Part shown: positions 17,221-26,884 of the stretch, one piece after another
How the letters are laid out: each line of letters begins with the position of its first letter
How positions within the stretch are numbered: position 1 is the first letter of the stretch
DNA from: Leptolyngbyaceae cyanobacterium M33_DOE_097
GTDB taxonomy: Bacteria > Cyanobacteriota > Cyanobacteriia > Leptolyngbyales > Leptolyngbyaceae
Assembly (NCBI GenBank): GCA_015296075.1
Contig: DVDV01000420.1
Coordinates: forward strand, 1 to 38,416
Direction: 5' to 3'
DNA: 38,416 bases
Translations under genes and position numbers: made by a program
The notes under the pieces: generated by a model
Databases searched by the model: none
Seen by the model: only the letters and a program-made list of their open reading frames with translations
What the model was told of the DNA's origin: nothing

Positions 17221-17242
17221 TTGTTATGTGGAACAAAATGGC

Positions 17243-17329
17243 ATGATTCTGTGGTTCACCAGATTTAGTGGCATACGTAAAACGACGATCGCCCAGTACC
17301 TAAAGCATCAACTTTCTGCATCGATATGA
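17243..17329 (+). pseudogene. Vestige of an APS kinase (CysC) N-terminus
   Basis: A 28-codon frame starts MILWFTRFSGIRKTTIAQYL and continues KHQLSAS. It matches the N-terminal P-loop region of adenylylsulfate kinase, whose consensus is about LWFTGLSGAGKTTIAQAL. The loop glycines are altered (GLSGAGK to RFSGIRK) and the rest of the roughly 180-residue enzyme is missing, so it cannot bind ATP normally. Its TGA overlaps the ATG of the next gene as ATGA, which could still allow translational coupling. APS kinase makes PAPS, the donor for the sulfotransferase directly upstream. Confidence 0.65.
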
Positions 17330-19578
17330 AACTCTTTTTGATCGCCAGCGAATGTCCACCCGTTCCAGGGGGGATTGCTACCTATGTTGGCAATACAGCG
17401 GCGATGTTTGCCGATGCCGGACATGACATCACTGTTTTCGCGCGTAGCCATCAACCCAGTATCGAACGACAGGGACATTGCACCTGGATCAAAATTGCTC
17501 CCAGGGATGTGCATCTCCTGTCTAGAACCCGATCGCACCCCCGCTCTGAAACCCATCCCGCCTTTCCCTACAACGTCATGGGCTATTGGGGCGCTTTAAG
17601 TTATCAACTGGCGGAAACAGTCATTGCTCATATTCGAGAACACGGCAAGCCCGATGCGATCGAAAGTGAGGATTTTAGTGGACTGGCTTACTTCCTAATT
17701 CAACAAAAGTTGATTGGCTGCCCAGAATTAGAAGGAGTTCCAATCATTCTCACGCTGCACAGTTCTCAATACATGCTCTATCCAGCTAGTCAAATGCCTA
17801 GTTACCGCCTGTCTGATTACTGGGTTGGACGTATGGAGAAGTTCTGTACTCTGGCAGCCGATGGCCTTGCTGCTCCAACTCAGTGCATTGCGGATCAAGC
17901 GATCGCAGCATTAGGTACTGATTTAGACATTGAAATCATTCCTCTACCTGCAACAAAACAACTGCTTGACTCCCAACCACTTCCACAAGCTGAGCCACAA
18001 CCAAGCGACATCGTCTACTTTGGGCGACTGGAAGTGCGAAAAGGAATTGTGCCGTTAGTCGAAGCCTGTAGCCGATTATGGGATGCTGGAGTAGAGTTTT
18101 GCCTAACGGCGATCGGAGGGGATACCTGGTATCACCTTCAGGGTTGTTCCATGAAAGCTTACTTGCAGCAAAAATATCATCGGTATATTGAAACAGGTCA
18201 ACTCATTCTCTCTCCACCCCTTTCTCAACCCCAACTCTACGAACGGATTGCCAAAGCCTGGTGTGTCGTCATTCCCTCCTTATGGGAGAACTTTCCAAAT
18301 ACCTGCATGGAGTCGATGTTGCTGGGAAAGTTGATCTTGGCGAGTTCTGGGGTAGGCCATGTAGAAATGCTTCAGGCTGAAAAAGACGCAGGTATTTTGT
18401 TCGATTGGCAGATACCTGGTGATTTTGAGCGGCAACTCAAGCACGTTCTGTCACTTCCTTCTAAAGAAATCCTGAAAATAGGGCAGCAAGCACAGAAGGC
18501 AGTTCTGACCACTTCTAATCATACTCAGGTTCTCTCGCAACGACTGGAACACTTAGAAAAGGTCATTCAATGCCATCGCAAAAGAACCTTCTTCCCATCC
18601 TTAAACTATCCACCACACGGTCAAGTTCCCCATCCTCAAATCTTATCGAACGACTCCAGTGTTTCAGGTAAAGTATCCGTCTGCATCCCCTTTTACAATC
18701 ACGGGCAATTCATCGAAGAAACACTAGAATCAGTTTTTGCTTCTGATTATCCAGTTATGGAAGTAATTCTGCTAAACGATGGCAGCACTGACTCACAAAG
18801 TCTGACAAAATTGGCAGACATTCAGCATCAATACCCAAGTTTAAAGGTGATTCATTCCCATAATCAGGGTGTTGCTGCGGCTCGTAATCATATGGCCGCG
18901 ATCGCGAGTGGTGAATACCTTGCCTTCCTTGATGCTGATGATAGGATTTCTCCCCACTTCTACACCTATGCGGTGCATGTGTTGAACCAGTACTCTAACG
19001 TTGGCTTTGTTGCTTCTTGGCTCAAAGAATTTGGCAGTTCTCAAAAAGTTTGGATTGCCTGGAATCCTGAATTTCCCTATCTGCTTTGCCACAATATGCT
19101 GGGCGTCTGTACGGTTGTGCGGAAGTCTGCTTACCAAGCAACAGGTGGAATGAAATCTGCCTTAGCTGAAAATCTAGAAGACCATGAGTGTTGGATTAGC
19201 TTGTGTGAGCAGGGGTGGGCAGGCGTGGTGATTCCAGCATTCCATTACTTCTACCGAATTCGCCCTACCTCTCGACTCGGAAACAGCAATCGGGAGCAGT
19301 TGTTGTATTTGTATGAGGCGATCGCCCGTTTACATCCCGATTTATATCGCAAATATAGCTCTGAAATTTATCACCTACTCAATCAAAACGGTGCTTCTTG
19401 GCTATGGGATAACCCTTCTTACAATTCAACTGTGTCAACAACAGATTTAACAGGTATGGAAATCTTGACACTTGCTGCAAATAAGTTGAGGCGAATGCGG
19501 AGTGATGGGGGCATCGCTTTAATCATTAGAAAATTTCTACTTCTAGCTGCATCTGGTTTCCACAGATGGCGGCGGTAA
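17326..19578 (+). CDS. GT4-GT2 bifunctional glycosyltransferase
   Basis: A 750-residue protein with the domain order reversed from the gene at 13619. Residues 1-410 are GT4 (KLFLIASECPPVPGGIATYV at the N-terminus, DIVYFGRLEVRKGIVPLVEA near 230, and the SLWENFPNTCMESML donor site near 325). Residues about 445-690 are GT2 (KVSVCIPFYNHGQFIEETLE, EVILLNDGSTD, YLAFLDADDRI). A short basic tail follows. It should add two sugars in sequence. The ATG sits in the ATGA overlap with the APS-kinase vestige. It is the last gene of the island before the tRNA; no clear terminator follows, but an inverted repeat lies at 19646-19699. Confidence 0.88.
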   Translation: MKLFLIASECPPVPGGIATYVGNTAAMFADAGHDITVFARSHQPSIERQGHCTWIKIAPRDVHLLSRTRSHPRSETHPAFPYNVMGYWGALSYQLAETVIAHIREHGKPDAIESEDFSGLAYFLIQQKLIGCPELEGVPIILTLHSSQYMLYPASQMPSYRLSDYWVGRMEKFCTLAADGLAAPTQCIADQAIAALGTDLDIEIIPLPATKQLLDSQPLPQAEPQPSDIVYFGRLEVRKGIVPLVEACSRLWDAGVEFCLTAIGGDTWYHLQGCSMKAYLQQKYHRYIETGQLILSPPLSQPQLYERIAKAWCVVIPSLWENFPNTCMESMLLGKLILASSGVGHVEMLQAEKDAGILFDWQIPGDFERQLKHVLSLPSKEILKIGQQAQKAVLTTSNHTQVLSQRLEHLEKVIQCHRKRTFFPSLNYPPHGQVPHPQILSNDSSVSGKVSVCIPFYNHGQFIEETLESVFASDYPVMEVILLNDGSTDSQSLTKLADIQHQYPSLKVIHSHNQGVAAARNHMAAIASGEYLAFLDADDRISPHFYTYAVHVLNQYSNVGFVASWLKEFGSSQKVWIAWNPEFPYLLCHNMLGVCTVVRKSAYQATGGMKSALAENLEDHECWISLCEQGWAGVVIPAFHYFYRIRPTSRLGNSNREQLLYLYEAIARLHPDLYRKYSSEIYHLLNQNGASWLWDNPSYNSTVSTTDLTGMEILTLAANKLRRMRSDGGIALIIRKFLLLAASGFHRWRR

Positions 19579-19645
19579 GTAACGAAAATAGTGCTGACCT
19601 GAAAGAATAGAGCTAAAGAGAGACTTTACAAAATTTTACAGAAGC

Positions 19646-19699
19646 AAATTTTGGCCAACTCATTTCGGAACCAAATCCTGGCCAATTTGGCCAAAATTT
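19646..19699. repeat. 13-bp perfect inverted repeat with 28-bp spacer
   Basis: AAATTTTGGCCAA at 19646-19658 is the exact reverse complement of TTGGCCAAAATTT at 19687-19699. A second small palindrome, GGCCAATTTGGCC, overlaps the right arm at 19680-19692. There is no clear T-run on either side, so it is not a standard terminator. It may be a remnant of a small transposable element or a folded mRNA end for the GT4-GT2 gene. Confidence 0.6.
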
Positions 19700-19730
19700 A
19701 GGTGCAGTCACACCAACCTTAGTCTCAATA

Positions 19731-19803
19731 TGGAGATAAGCGGATTCGAACCGCTGACCCCTTCAATGCCATTGAAGTGCTCTACCAACTGAGCTATATC
19801 CCC
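19731..19803 (-). tRNA. tRNA-Ala (anticodon GGC)
   Basis: The minus strand folds into a complete 73-nt cloverleaf. The acceptor stem GGGGATA pairs with TATCTCC and includes the G3-U70 wobble that marks alanine tRNAs. The anticodon arm is CTTCA-ATGGCAT-TGAAG with anticodon GGC, the T arm contains GGTTCGAATCC, and the discriminator base is A. CCA is not encoded. Its 3' end faces the glycan island. A possible -10 element (TATACG) lies about 10 nt upstream on the minus strand. Confidence 0.96.
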
Positions 19804-19987
19804 GAACGCGTATACCATCATGCCGTGTACAGGCTGATTCGTCAAGGGGAAGCTTACAAAACTTCTGAGAAGGTGATTTTGGAGGGTTCTTGAGGTTTCT
19901 CTAGAGAGAGAACGTTTTCAATCATCTGAAACAGGTAAACTAGGAGGGTTGATTCCTCAGGTTTGAGTGGCAAGCAATTAGAGAGCT
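19804..19987. other. Spacer between tRNA-Ala and glyS
   Basis: This 184-bp spacer must carry the promoters of the divergent tRNA gene and glyS. I looked for a T-box leader, including the GGGTGGNACCGCG core, and found none. A short TAGGAGGG sequence at about 19940 is too far from the glyS ATG to be its ribosome site. Confidence 0.5.
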
Positions 19988-22135
19988 ATGGCAACGTTTT
20001 TGTTAGAAGTTGGGACCGAAGAGCTACCCGCCGATTTTGTTGATACAGGGCTAGCTCAATGGCGATCGCGCATTCCGGCTGAGTTAGAAGCCGCCAATTT
20101 GCCCCCCACTTCGATTGAGTACTATGGCACTCCGCGTCGTCTCGCTGTGCTGATCAAAGGTTTGCCAGAGCGCCAGCCCGATCAGGTTGAGGAAGTCAAG
20201 GGGCCACCCGCGCAAGCCGCTTTTAAGGATGGCAAGCCGACCAAAGCCGCCGAAGGTTTTGCTCAAAAGCAAGGGGTTGACCTATCTAGTTTAGAAATTC
20301 GTAGCACCGAGAAAGGGGATTTTGTGTTTGCCCGCAAACAGGTAATCGGGCGATCGCTAGCGGAGGTTCTGCAATCGCTTGTGCCTGAGTGGGTGACGGG
20401 TTTAGAAGGTCGCCGTTTTATGCGCTGGGCCGATGGTGAGTTGCGCTTTCCTCGCCCGATTCGTTGGTTGGTGGCTTTGTTGGATGATCAAGTGCTGCCA
20501 CTGGAGCTAGTCAACGCGTCGCAATCGGTGGTGAGCGATCGCTACTCAATTGGGCATCGGGTCTTGCATCCGGGTTCATTTGCGATCGCCCATGCCGACG
20601 ATTACGTGTCAACTTTGCGAGCGGCATTTGTTGAGGTTGACCCTGACCAGCGTCAAGCCAGAATCGAAGTTGCAGCAAAAGCCGCTGCTAAAGAAATCGG
20701 TGGGGTAGCCGTGATCTCGCCTGGGTTGTTGCGAGAGGTAACAAACCTGGTGGAGTGGTCTACCGCTGTGGTGGGTAAGTTTGATCCTGAGTTTTTAGAG
20801 CTGCCCCCCGAAGTCATTACGACTGAGATGGAAAGCCACCAGCGCTATTTCCCGATTCAAAAGCAGGCCGATTCGCCAGAGTTGTTGCCCTACTTCATCA
20901 CGATTTCGAACGGGGATCCGGCCAAGTCTGCCTTAATTGCCGAGGGCAATGGCCGTGTAATTCGAGCGCGCTTGTCAGATGGTAAGTTTTTCTACGATGC
21001 CGATCGCGCTCAACCGTTAGAGAGCTATTTAGACAAGTTAGAGACGGTAACTTTTCAAGCAGATTTGGGTTCAGTCCGCGCTAAGGTTGACCGCATTCAA
21101 CAGGTTGCCGCCCAAATTACAGCGCAGATTCCTGCCGCTGATACCGCGACAATTCAGCGGGCTGCACTTTTGTGTAAGGCCGATTTAGTCACCCAGATGG
21201 TGGGTGAGTTTCCTGAGTTGCAGGGCATCATGGGCGAAAAGTATGCCATCACCAGTGGCGAGCCGAAGGCAGTTGCGATCGCCATTGCCGAGCATTACTT
21301 GCCACGCGGCGCGGGCGATCGCCTACCTGTGACGTTAGTCGGTCAAGTTGTAGGCATTGCCGACCGCCTGGATACCCTAATTTCGATCTTTGGGCTGGGC
21401 ATGTTACCTACAGGCTCCTCCGACCCCTTTGCTTTGCGGCGGGCTGCCAATGCGATCGTCTCAATTATTTGGGCCAATCAGTTACCGCTCAACCTTTACG
21501 CTCTGATTGAGCAAACCACGACTGATTTTGCTCAGCAGTTTGCCTCTGTGATGAAGCTTTCGCTAGCCGAGTTACAGCAACACCTACGAGACTTCTTCTT
21601 AACGCGGATTCGAACCTTGTTGTTGGAAGACGAAAACGTTGACTATGACCTGGTGAATGCGGTGTTGGACGAAGGCGACTCTGAATATACTCAGCGTGCC
21701 CTAGAGGATGTTTGTGATGTGCGCGATCGCGCCCTTTATCTACAATCCCTGCGTCAGGATGGCACATTAGAGAAAATCTACGAAACGATCAATCGGGCTT
21801 CTCGTCTGGCTAAACAAGGCCAGCTAGGAACTGATCAACTAGAACCAGCGGCCGTTATTCAACCCAGTCTGTTTCAAAAGCCTTCAGAACAAGCCTTTTT
21901 TGACGCCTTGCAACAATTGCATAGTGAGATGAAAGGTGAAAAAGAGTATCAAAAGTTAGTGAAAGCATTAGAGGAGATCACACCAACGGTTAGCCGTTTT
22001 TTTGATGGCGCTGATAGCGTTATGGTGATGGATGAAGACCTCAAAGTGAGAGAGAATCGACTCAATCTCTTAGGTGTTTTGCGGAATCATACGCGATTAT
22101 TAGCAGACTTTAGCGCTGTTGTAAAAGGAGAATAA
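19988..22135 (+). CDS. glyS: Glycyl-tRNA synthetase beta subunit
   Basis: A full-length beta chain (715 residues; the E. coli protein is 689) of the heterotetrameric glycyl-tRNA synthetase. It starts [19 protein letters not shown], the family signature, and contains [11 protein letters not shown] near 68 and [12 protein letters not shown] near 480. The beta subunit binds tRNA-Gly, while the separate alpha subunit (not in this window) activates glycine. This is a housekeeping gene and marks the return to core chromosome right of the accessory island. Its coding sequence has more GCC, GCG and CTG codons than the AT-richer island genes. The ribosome site is weak (AGAG). A weak hairpin follows at 22210-22230. 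Confidence 0.97.
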   Translation: MATFLLEVGTEELPADFVDTGLAQWRSRIPAELEAANLPPTSIEYYGTPRRLAVLIKGLPERQPDQVEEVKGPPAQAAFKDGKPTKAAEGFAQKQGVDLSSLEIRSTEKGDFVFARKQVIGRSLAEVLQSLVPEWVTGLEGRRFMRWADGELRFPRPIRWLVALLDDQVLPLELVNASQSVVSDRYSIGHRVLHPGSFAIAHADDYVSTLRAAFVEVDPDQRQARIEVAAKAAAKEIGGVAVISPGLLREVTNLVEWSTAVVGKFDPEFLELPPEVITTEMESHQRYFPIQKQADSPELLPYFITISNGDPAKSALIAEGNGRVIRARLSDGKFFYDADRAQPLESYLDKLETVTFQADLGSVRAKVDRIQQVAAQITAQIPAADTATIQRAALLCKADLVTQMVGEFPELQGIMGEKYAITSGEPKAVAIAIAEHYLPRGAGDRLPVTLVGQVVGIADRLDTLISIFGLGMLPTGSSDPFALRRAANAIVSIIWANQLPLNLYALIEQTTTDFAQQFASVMKLSLAELQQHLRDFFLTRIRTLLLEDENVDYDLVNAVLDEGDSEYTQRALEDVCDVRDRALYLQSLRQDGTLEKIYETINRASRLAKQGQLGTDQLEPAAVIQPSLFQKPSEQAFFDALQQLHSEMKGEKEYQKLVKALEEITPTVSRFFDGADSVMVMDEDLKVRENRLNLLGVLRNHTRLLADFSAVVKGE

Positions 22136-22209
22136 ATTTACTCACGGCTTAGTGATTGAGCGATCGCTTTTGATGTCCAAAAACTTTTTTCTTGGACTGT
22201 TTGTATAGC

Positions 22210-22230
22210 ATTCCCTTAAGTCCAGGGAAT
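22210..22230 (+). terminator. Weak hairpin after glyS
   Basis: ATTCCCT (22210-22216) and AGGGAAT (22224-22230) form a 7-bp stem with a 7-nt loop, followed by TCATTTTG. It may end glyS transcription, but the T-run is poor. Confidence 0.35.
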
Positions 22231-22241
22231 TCATTTTGAAT

Positions 22242-22268
22242 AAAAAAGCGGGAGAGTCTTCTCCCGCT
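22242..22268 (-). terminator. Rho-independent terminator of the lamin-tail nuclease gene
   Basis: AGCGGGAGA (22247-22255) pairs with TCTCCCGCT (22260-22268) around a 4-nt loop. On the minus strand the stem is followed by TTTTTTA, as expected for a terminator 48 bp past the nuclease stop codon. Confidence 0.8.
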
Positions 22269-22315
22269 GATGTGATGAAACAAGCACTAGAACTGTTTCA
22301 CTCTTGAAGTGATGC

Positions 22316-25300
22316 CTACAAAGAACGAGTGATGTTATTTGTAGGTAAACTTGCACTCAAAGGCTGAGTTGCAGTGTTGGGGCCAAATCCAGGTGTATTC
22401 ACTTGGAAAGAACTGGTGCTGCCACTATTGACTGCAAACGCTTCAGGCAACTCAACGGTGCGGAAGGTAAACTTCGTATCACTGTCAGCTGCCTTGATAT
22501 GAAGCGTGTCAAAATAATCGCTGCTGCTAAAGCTGACCGCCCGAATGCCACGCTCAGGTACTTTACCCAGATTAAACTCCTGATAGTCTACCAGGCTTGC
22601 ACCGTTAAATGCTTCAATTCGTACTTTCGCGCCATCCGTGTAGGTAATGCGGTCAAGATTAACGATCGCATTCTTGGCTTTAAAGCCTGTTACAGCGATG
22701 CCGAGAACTTCATCACCGTCGATCCGTTTGCGGCTGTCGCTGTTACCATCATCCCCATCAGCGATACCAATGCCTTCGCCCTGGTCAAGCCAGGTGCGAT
22801 CGACAAAGGCTGCATTTCTACCAGAGTCAGCACTATCTATCGCAAACAGGGCAAATGGAGCAACACTCGGAGCTTCCCGGTTTTGTTTACCCCGTTCTTC
22901 GCCAATCAACTTACCATCTTGGAATACTTGAATATTTAACCGTGCTAATTGCTGACCAAAGCGAAGATTGGTTTCGGCAACATCTGTAATAGTCAAGTTA
23001 AAGGTATTGCTGGCATCTGGACTAGCACCTACCGCTGCATCATCCACGTTGACTGTCACCGCATAGTTAGACTTCGTTTCAAAGTCGATCGCCGTATCTG
23101 CCTTGAGGAAAAGGGCATTGCCATCTAGCTCAAAGAAACTGGCGTCAGCACCAGTCAGGCTGATCACATTCGTGCCTCGCCCATCATCGGCGATCGTCAC
23201 ATCGGCTAGCTTAATTCTTGATGCGGTGTTTACACTTTCTGCTAAAGCGGCGATCGCATTTGCAAAACCAACTGCTGTCGGTGCCTGGTTCGTTGGCGTC
23301 AGGTTAAATCCAGCGATTACGGGGTCATGGTCAGAGTTGCGGTAAGGCACTGTGCCATCGAAGATCGCAGGATTGCGACCAAAATCGAGGTTGTAGTCGA
23401 GCGCATCAGCCTCATCTGAGTTGACGTGCCACTCGGTTACACCCGTTACCTGCTTCGCAAGGCTGGTGTTAGCGAGGGCATAGTCTAGAGTACCTGTTTG
23501 CCCATCGAATACGTAGGAGTAGGCAGCGGGGCCAATAAATTGTTGTGCCAGATCCACGTAGCCCTGCTCGGCAAGAAACTGGATCGGTGCTTCCTTCGCG
23601 TAGGAATTCAGGTCACCAATAATCATCACATCTGCATCACCACTGCCCGTCGGGTCTGTGTCTAGCCAGGTATCAAGGGCTTGAGCCGTACGCAGACGAG
23701 TACCATTGTAGGCACCCGCTCCATCCCCAATGTCGGCATCATCTCCTGTACCTGCGCCACCTTTAGACTTGAAGTGATTCACAGCCACAGTAAACACGCC
23801 ACCCGTGCTAACTTCCTGGAAGCTGACCGCCAAAGGGGCGCGACTAGTATTCTCGCCATTAAATACGGGTTGCCCAAAGTTCAGCCCTAAACCTGCCAGC
23901 TTTTCATCTCTGAGGATTTCAACTGTAGTTCCTGGTGCAATGCGGACAGAACTGGTCTGGTAGATTACGCCCACAGAAATGGCATCGCTGGCATCAACAA
24001 ATTGCGTACCGGGGTTCACCCACGCGTAGGTTCCGGGACCTGCGACTTCGTTTAATTTATTGACCAGAAACTCGATCGCATTGCCGCTAGAACCTGGCAG
24101 AAAATCATTTTCCAGTTCAACCAGACCCAGGATATCCGCATCCATTGCCAGGATAGTGTTCACCAGTTTTTCGGTCTGGCGATCAAATTCCGCTTGACTA
24201 TCCGCGCCGCGTGGATCGGAGCCATTGGCAGTCGTGACGCCTGTTAGATCAAGGGTGGTGAAGTAGTTTAAGACGTTGAAGCTGGCAACCTTAAGAGATC
24301 CGCCGACCGGAGCAGGTGTGGCAAGGCGATCGCTGCCATCAGCAAAAGTATTCGTGCCATCAGCGGTCGAACGCACCCGCCAGGTTGCTCCACTTGCAGA
24401 ATTGCCAGCCCACTGATAACTCAATACCCCTGTCAGTCCGGAGATGGTGTCGCCCATTCGAGGAGCGGTAGCGGTGTTAAACACCGGGCCAAAACCATCC
24501 AGGTTTTCAATGGCTGCATTTTGCGCACTTAAGCCATCGTCGTAAGTAATGGTGCGAGCACCCAGTTCTTGCAGAAAAGTGGCATAGCCTGCAACATCGG
24601 GCGTGTTGGTTTGAGTGAACTGGGCCGGACGATCGCCCTGAACTAGCTTGATTTCGTTGAAGCGATCGAGCTGGAACATTTCCGTAATGGTCAACTGATC
24701 CGAGAAGACCACCCGCATTCCCTCAAAGGCTTCCAGGTCAGGCTGGAAATCACCATCCTGGCTTAGAGTGGTGCCCGTTGCAGGCAGAGAAATAGTTGCT
24801 GCTGTAGGAAGGGCATTTCCGGAATTGACAACGGTAATGGAACTGACGTTATTGATTTGAGTCTCACCAAAAAATTCCGAAACAGTTCCGGTGATGCGCA
24901 CCTTATCGCCAACGTTGACATTCGTGAGGAAGTTGCCTGTGCCCTCAAAGACAAAAATGCCTTCTGACGTGGCTGCATTGCCGTCGCTATCACTGTTTTC
25001 TTCCTGCACATAGAAACCACGCAGATCGCGGCTGTTATCGCTATCGCCATCCTGGAAGTCGCCCACCACGATCGCTTCGATCGTCACGGTCTGTCCCACC
25101 CGTCCACTCACAGCACCACTACCCTGAATGCTACTGATTAGAGTCACCGCATCGGGAGGTGGATTGCCACCCCCATTCCCACTGCTACCAGCCGTCGGGG
25201 TATTGGCAGAACCCAGGTTAAAATCGCTGATCACCCAATCGGCAGCAGCATCCGTATCGACTCCATCCGTAACGCGCCGTGCACCCGCCGGGAAGAAGCT

Positions 25301-26242
25301 GCCATCTGGGCCAATCACAGGAGCGTTAAAGAAAAACGTATCACCCGCACCACCATCAGTCAGCGCTACTGCATCCACTACTACTTCGGTGCCAGCCACG
25401 GATGTACCCGTCAAACTGCTAGTTTGCACCAGAGCAACGGTCAAACTATTGTTTTCGAGAAAATCATTGGCGATCGTCAAGTTCGGAGAAACACCGTAAC
25501 TGGCAGCGAGTCCAGCGGGGTTACCAACCAAAAAGAAACCATTGTTGCCAATCACATTCGTAGCTGTGAAATCAATCCGGCGATCGATCGCTCCCAATCC
25601 AACCACATCGCTTTCGACCACAATCAGGCTCAACCCTTCTAGCGATGCGCCCGGAGTGCCAAAGATTTCGACAAACTCAGTGTTATCTGTACCCGTATGG
25701 CTTGCTAAGACTTCATTAATCACAGGCAGCTTAGCTGTACCAACAAAGGTTTGTCCGGCATTAATGGCGCCACTCGTGTTAGTTGGGGTGGATGTCCAGG
25801 TGAAATCTTCGTAAACCGTTCCTGTCCCGGTTAGTTGCAGCGAAGCACCAGCAGGTTCGGTGCCATTTTGACTGATGCCAATATCAACACTGGTTAATCC
25901 GGCAGCGGGGCCAGAAAGAGCTGTAAAAGTACCTTCGTAACTGAGGAATTGCACAACGCCACCTGTGTTATCAACCAGGGCAATTCCATCCGGGGAACCG
26001 TTTTGAATTCCATTTGAGGGATAACTTATGGCGATCGCGCCAAAGCCACTGCCCAAGTCAGGAATGACGCCACTGAGAGATGTCGTGGTGTAGGGGGCGA
26101 GGGATGAACTGGCTCCGTTGTAAAGTACGAGACTCCAACCTGTTAAGTCTGTACCCGCCGGACCTACGATTTCAATGAATTCGCCAGTATCTGTACCCGT
26201 ATTATCGTAGTGAAACTCATTAATAAAGACAGGTGTTACCAC
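22316..26242 (-). CDS. Large extracellular lamin-tail / endonuclease-exonuclease-phosphatase protein
   Basis: An ExeM-like multidomain nuclease of about 1308 residues. It has two lamin-tail (LTD) domains (start VFINEFHYDNTGTDTGEFIE; second PVINEVLASHTGTDNTEFVE), a Gly/Pro linker, an OB-fold YhcR-type domain (VGQTVTIEAIVVGDFQ), then an endonuclease/exonuclease/phosphatase domain with ASFNVLNYF, LVELEND, VNHFKSKGG, IGDLNS and the catalytic SDHDP. A cadherin-like repeat and an unrecognised roughly 200-residue C-terminal domain follow. It probably degrades extracellular DNA or phosphoesters. I place the start at the GTG (26242) because GAGGAG lies 6 nt upstream; the longer frame begins with a TTG at 26305 and lacks a ribosome site. 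No signal peptide is visible, so export may use a type I-like C-terminal signal. Confidence 0.88.
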   Translation of the reverse strand: MVTPVFINEFHYDNTGTDTGEFIEIVGPAGTDLTGWSLVLYNGASSSLAPYTTTSLSGVIPDLGSGFGAIAISYPSNGIQNGSPDGIALVDNTGGVVQFLSYEGTFTALSGPAAGLTSVDIGISQNGTEPAGASLQLTGTGTVYEDFTWTSTPTNTSGAINAGQTFVGTAKLPVINEVLASHTGTDNTEFVEIFGTPGASLEGLSLIVVESDVVGLGAIDRRIDFTATNVIGNNGFFLVGNPAGLAASYGVSPNLTIANDFLENNSLTVALVQTSSLTGTSVAGTEVVVDAVALTDGGAGDTFFFNAPVIGPDGSFFPAGARRVTDGVDTDAAADWVISDFNLGSANTPTAGSSGNGGGNPPPDAVTLISSIQGSGAVSGRVGQTVTIEAIVVGDFQDGDSDNSRDLRGFYVQEENSDSDGNAATSEGIFVFEGTGNFLTNVNVGDKVRITGTVSEFFGETQINNVSSITVVNSGNALPTAATISLPATGTTLSQDGDFQPDLEAFEGMRVVFSDQLTITEMFQLDRFNEIKLVQGDRPAQFTQTNTPDVAGYATFLQELGARTITYDDGLSAQNAAIENLDGFGPVFNTATAPRMGDTISGLTGVLSYQWAGNSASGATWRVRSTADGTNTFADGSDRLATPAPVGGSLKVASFNVLNYFTTLDLTGVTTANGSDPRGADSQAEFDRQTEKLVNTILAMDADILGLVELENDFLPGSSGNAIEFLVNKLNEVAGPGTYAWVNPGTQFVDASDAISVGVIYQTSSVRIAPGTTVEILRDEKLAGLGLNFGQPVFNGENTSRAPLAVSFQEVSTGGVFTVAVNHFKSKGGAGTGDDADIGDGAGAYNGTRLRTAQALDTWLDTDPTGSGDADVMIIGDLNSYAKEAPIQFLAEQGYVDLAQQFIGPAAYSYVFDGQTGTLDYALANTSLAKQVTGVTEWHVNSDEADALDYNLDFGRNPAIFDGTVPYRNSDHDPVIAGFNLTPTNQAPTAVGFANAIAALAESVNTASRIKLADVTIADDGRGTNVISLTGADASFFELDGNALFLKADTAIDFETKSNYAVTVNVDDAAVGASPDASNTFNLTITDVAETNLRFGQQLARLNIQVFQDGKLIGEERGKQNREAPSVAPFALFAIDSADSGRNAAFVDRTWLDQGEGIGIADGDDGNSDSRKRIDGDEVLGIAVTGFKAKNAIVNLDRITYTDGAKVRIEAFNGASLVDYQEFNLGKVPERGIRAVSFSSSDYFDTLHIKAADSDTKFTFRTVELPEAFAVNSGSTSSFQVNTPGFGPNTATQPLSASLPTNNITRSL

Positions 26243-26884
26243 AGTAGTCTCCTCTGGAATGGTTGTGTGAGCTGAGGAATCAGCAAACGCAATTGAGCAT
26301 GCCAATTTGTCGGTTAAGCATTAGAAACTCACCCACACCCAGAGGCGAGGGCGGATTCATGGCTCAACCGAGATAATTCAGTTAAAACGGACCAAATTTA
26401 GAGAATTTGCCGAGCTTTAATCGGCAGTTAATCTATCTCTACAGCCCGAATTGAAGACTATCACTTGCGTCTAAAGGGCAAGTTAACAAGTCAATAAATT
26501 TACTGAGATAAATCTGTTTTTTTAACTACATTTTTTACCGCGATCGCTCAGGCAAGCTTTTGTCAACGAGAAACTTTCGGAGCTAACGGCTCTAATCAAC
26601 TAAATTCACTCAAACTTCATCCGGTAGAATAATCCGTTTAACTCTCACCAAATCCTTTCCCAATCAGCTTTTTGCTGTTCAGTTAGGGGCTACCATTCCC
26701 ACTTTTTTCTTAAAGGAATTGTAAAGCCGAATCATTCTCTGCAACAGATGGCTAGGCGTCTTAGTCTCGATGAGAGAAAGGATAGTTCACTCTGACGACC
26801 TCTCGCAAAGCAGCAGAGGGCACAGGGTAGTTTTTAGTGCGAACTTTTTGCTTTTCAGTATTTCTTACTTCCAGGTATTCACCT
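26243..26884. other. Divergent intergenic region
   Basis: A 640-bp gene-free stretch between the nuclease gene (minus) and the poly-Asp protein gene (plus), with room for both promoters and long leaders. It is AT-rich in the middle. A small hairpin, TTGCCGAG-loop-CGGCA, lies near 26408-26428. I see no credible open frame, tRNA or riboswitch; the frames overlapping it have no family resemblance. Confidence 0.5.

Noticed and set aside
19804-19987. Possible T-box leader for glyS
   Set aside because: No T-box core sequence, no specifier stem and no terminator before the ATG.
22403-22939. 178-residue plus-strand frame
   Set aside because: Antisense to the C-terminal part of the nuclease gene, no ribosome site and no recognisable fold; the minus-strand gene is clearly real.
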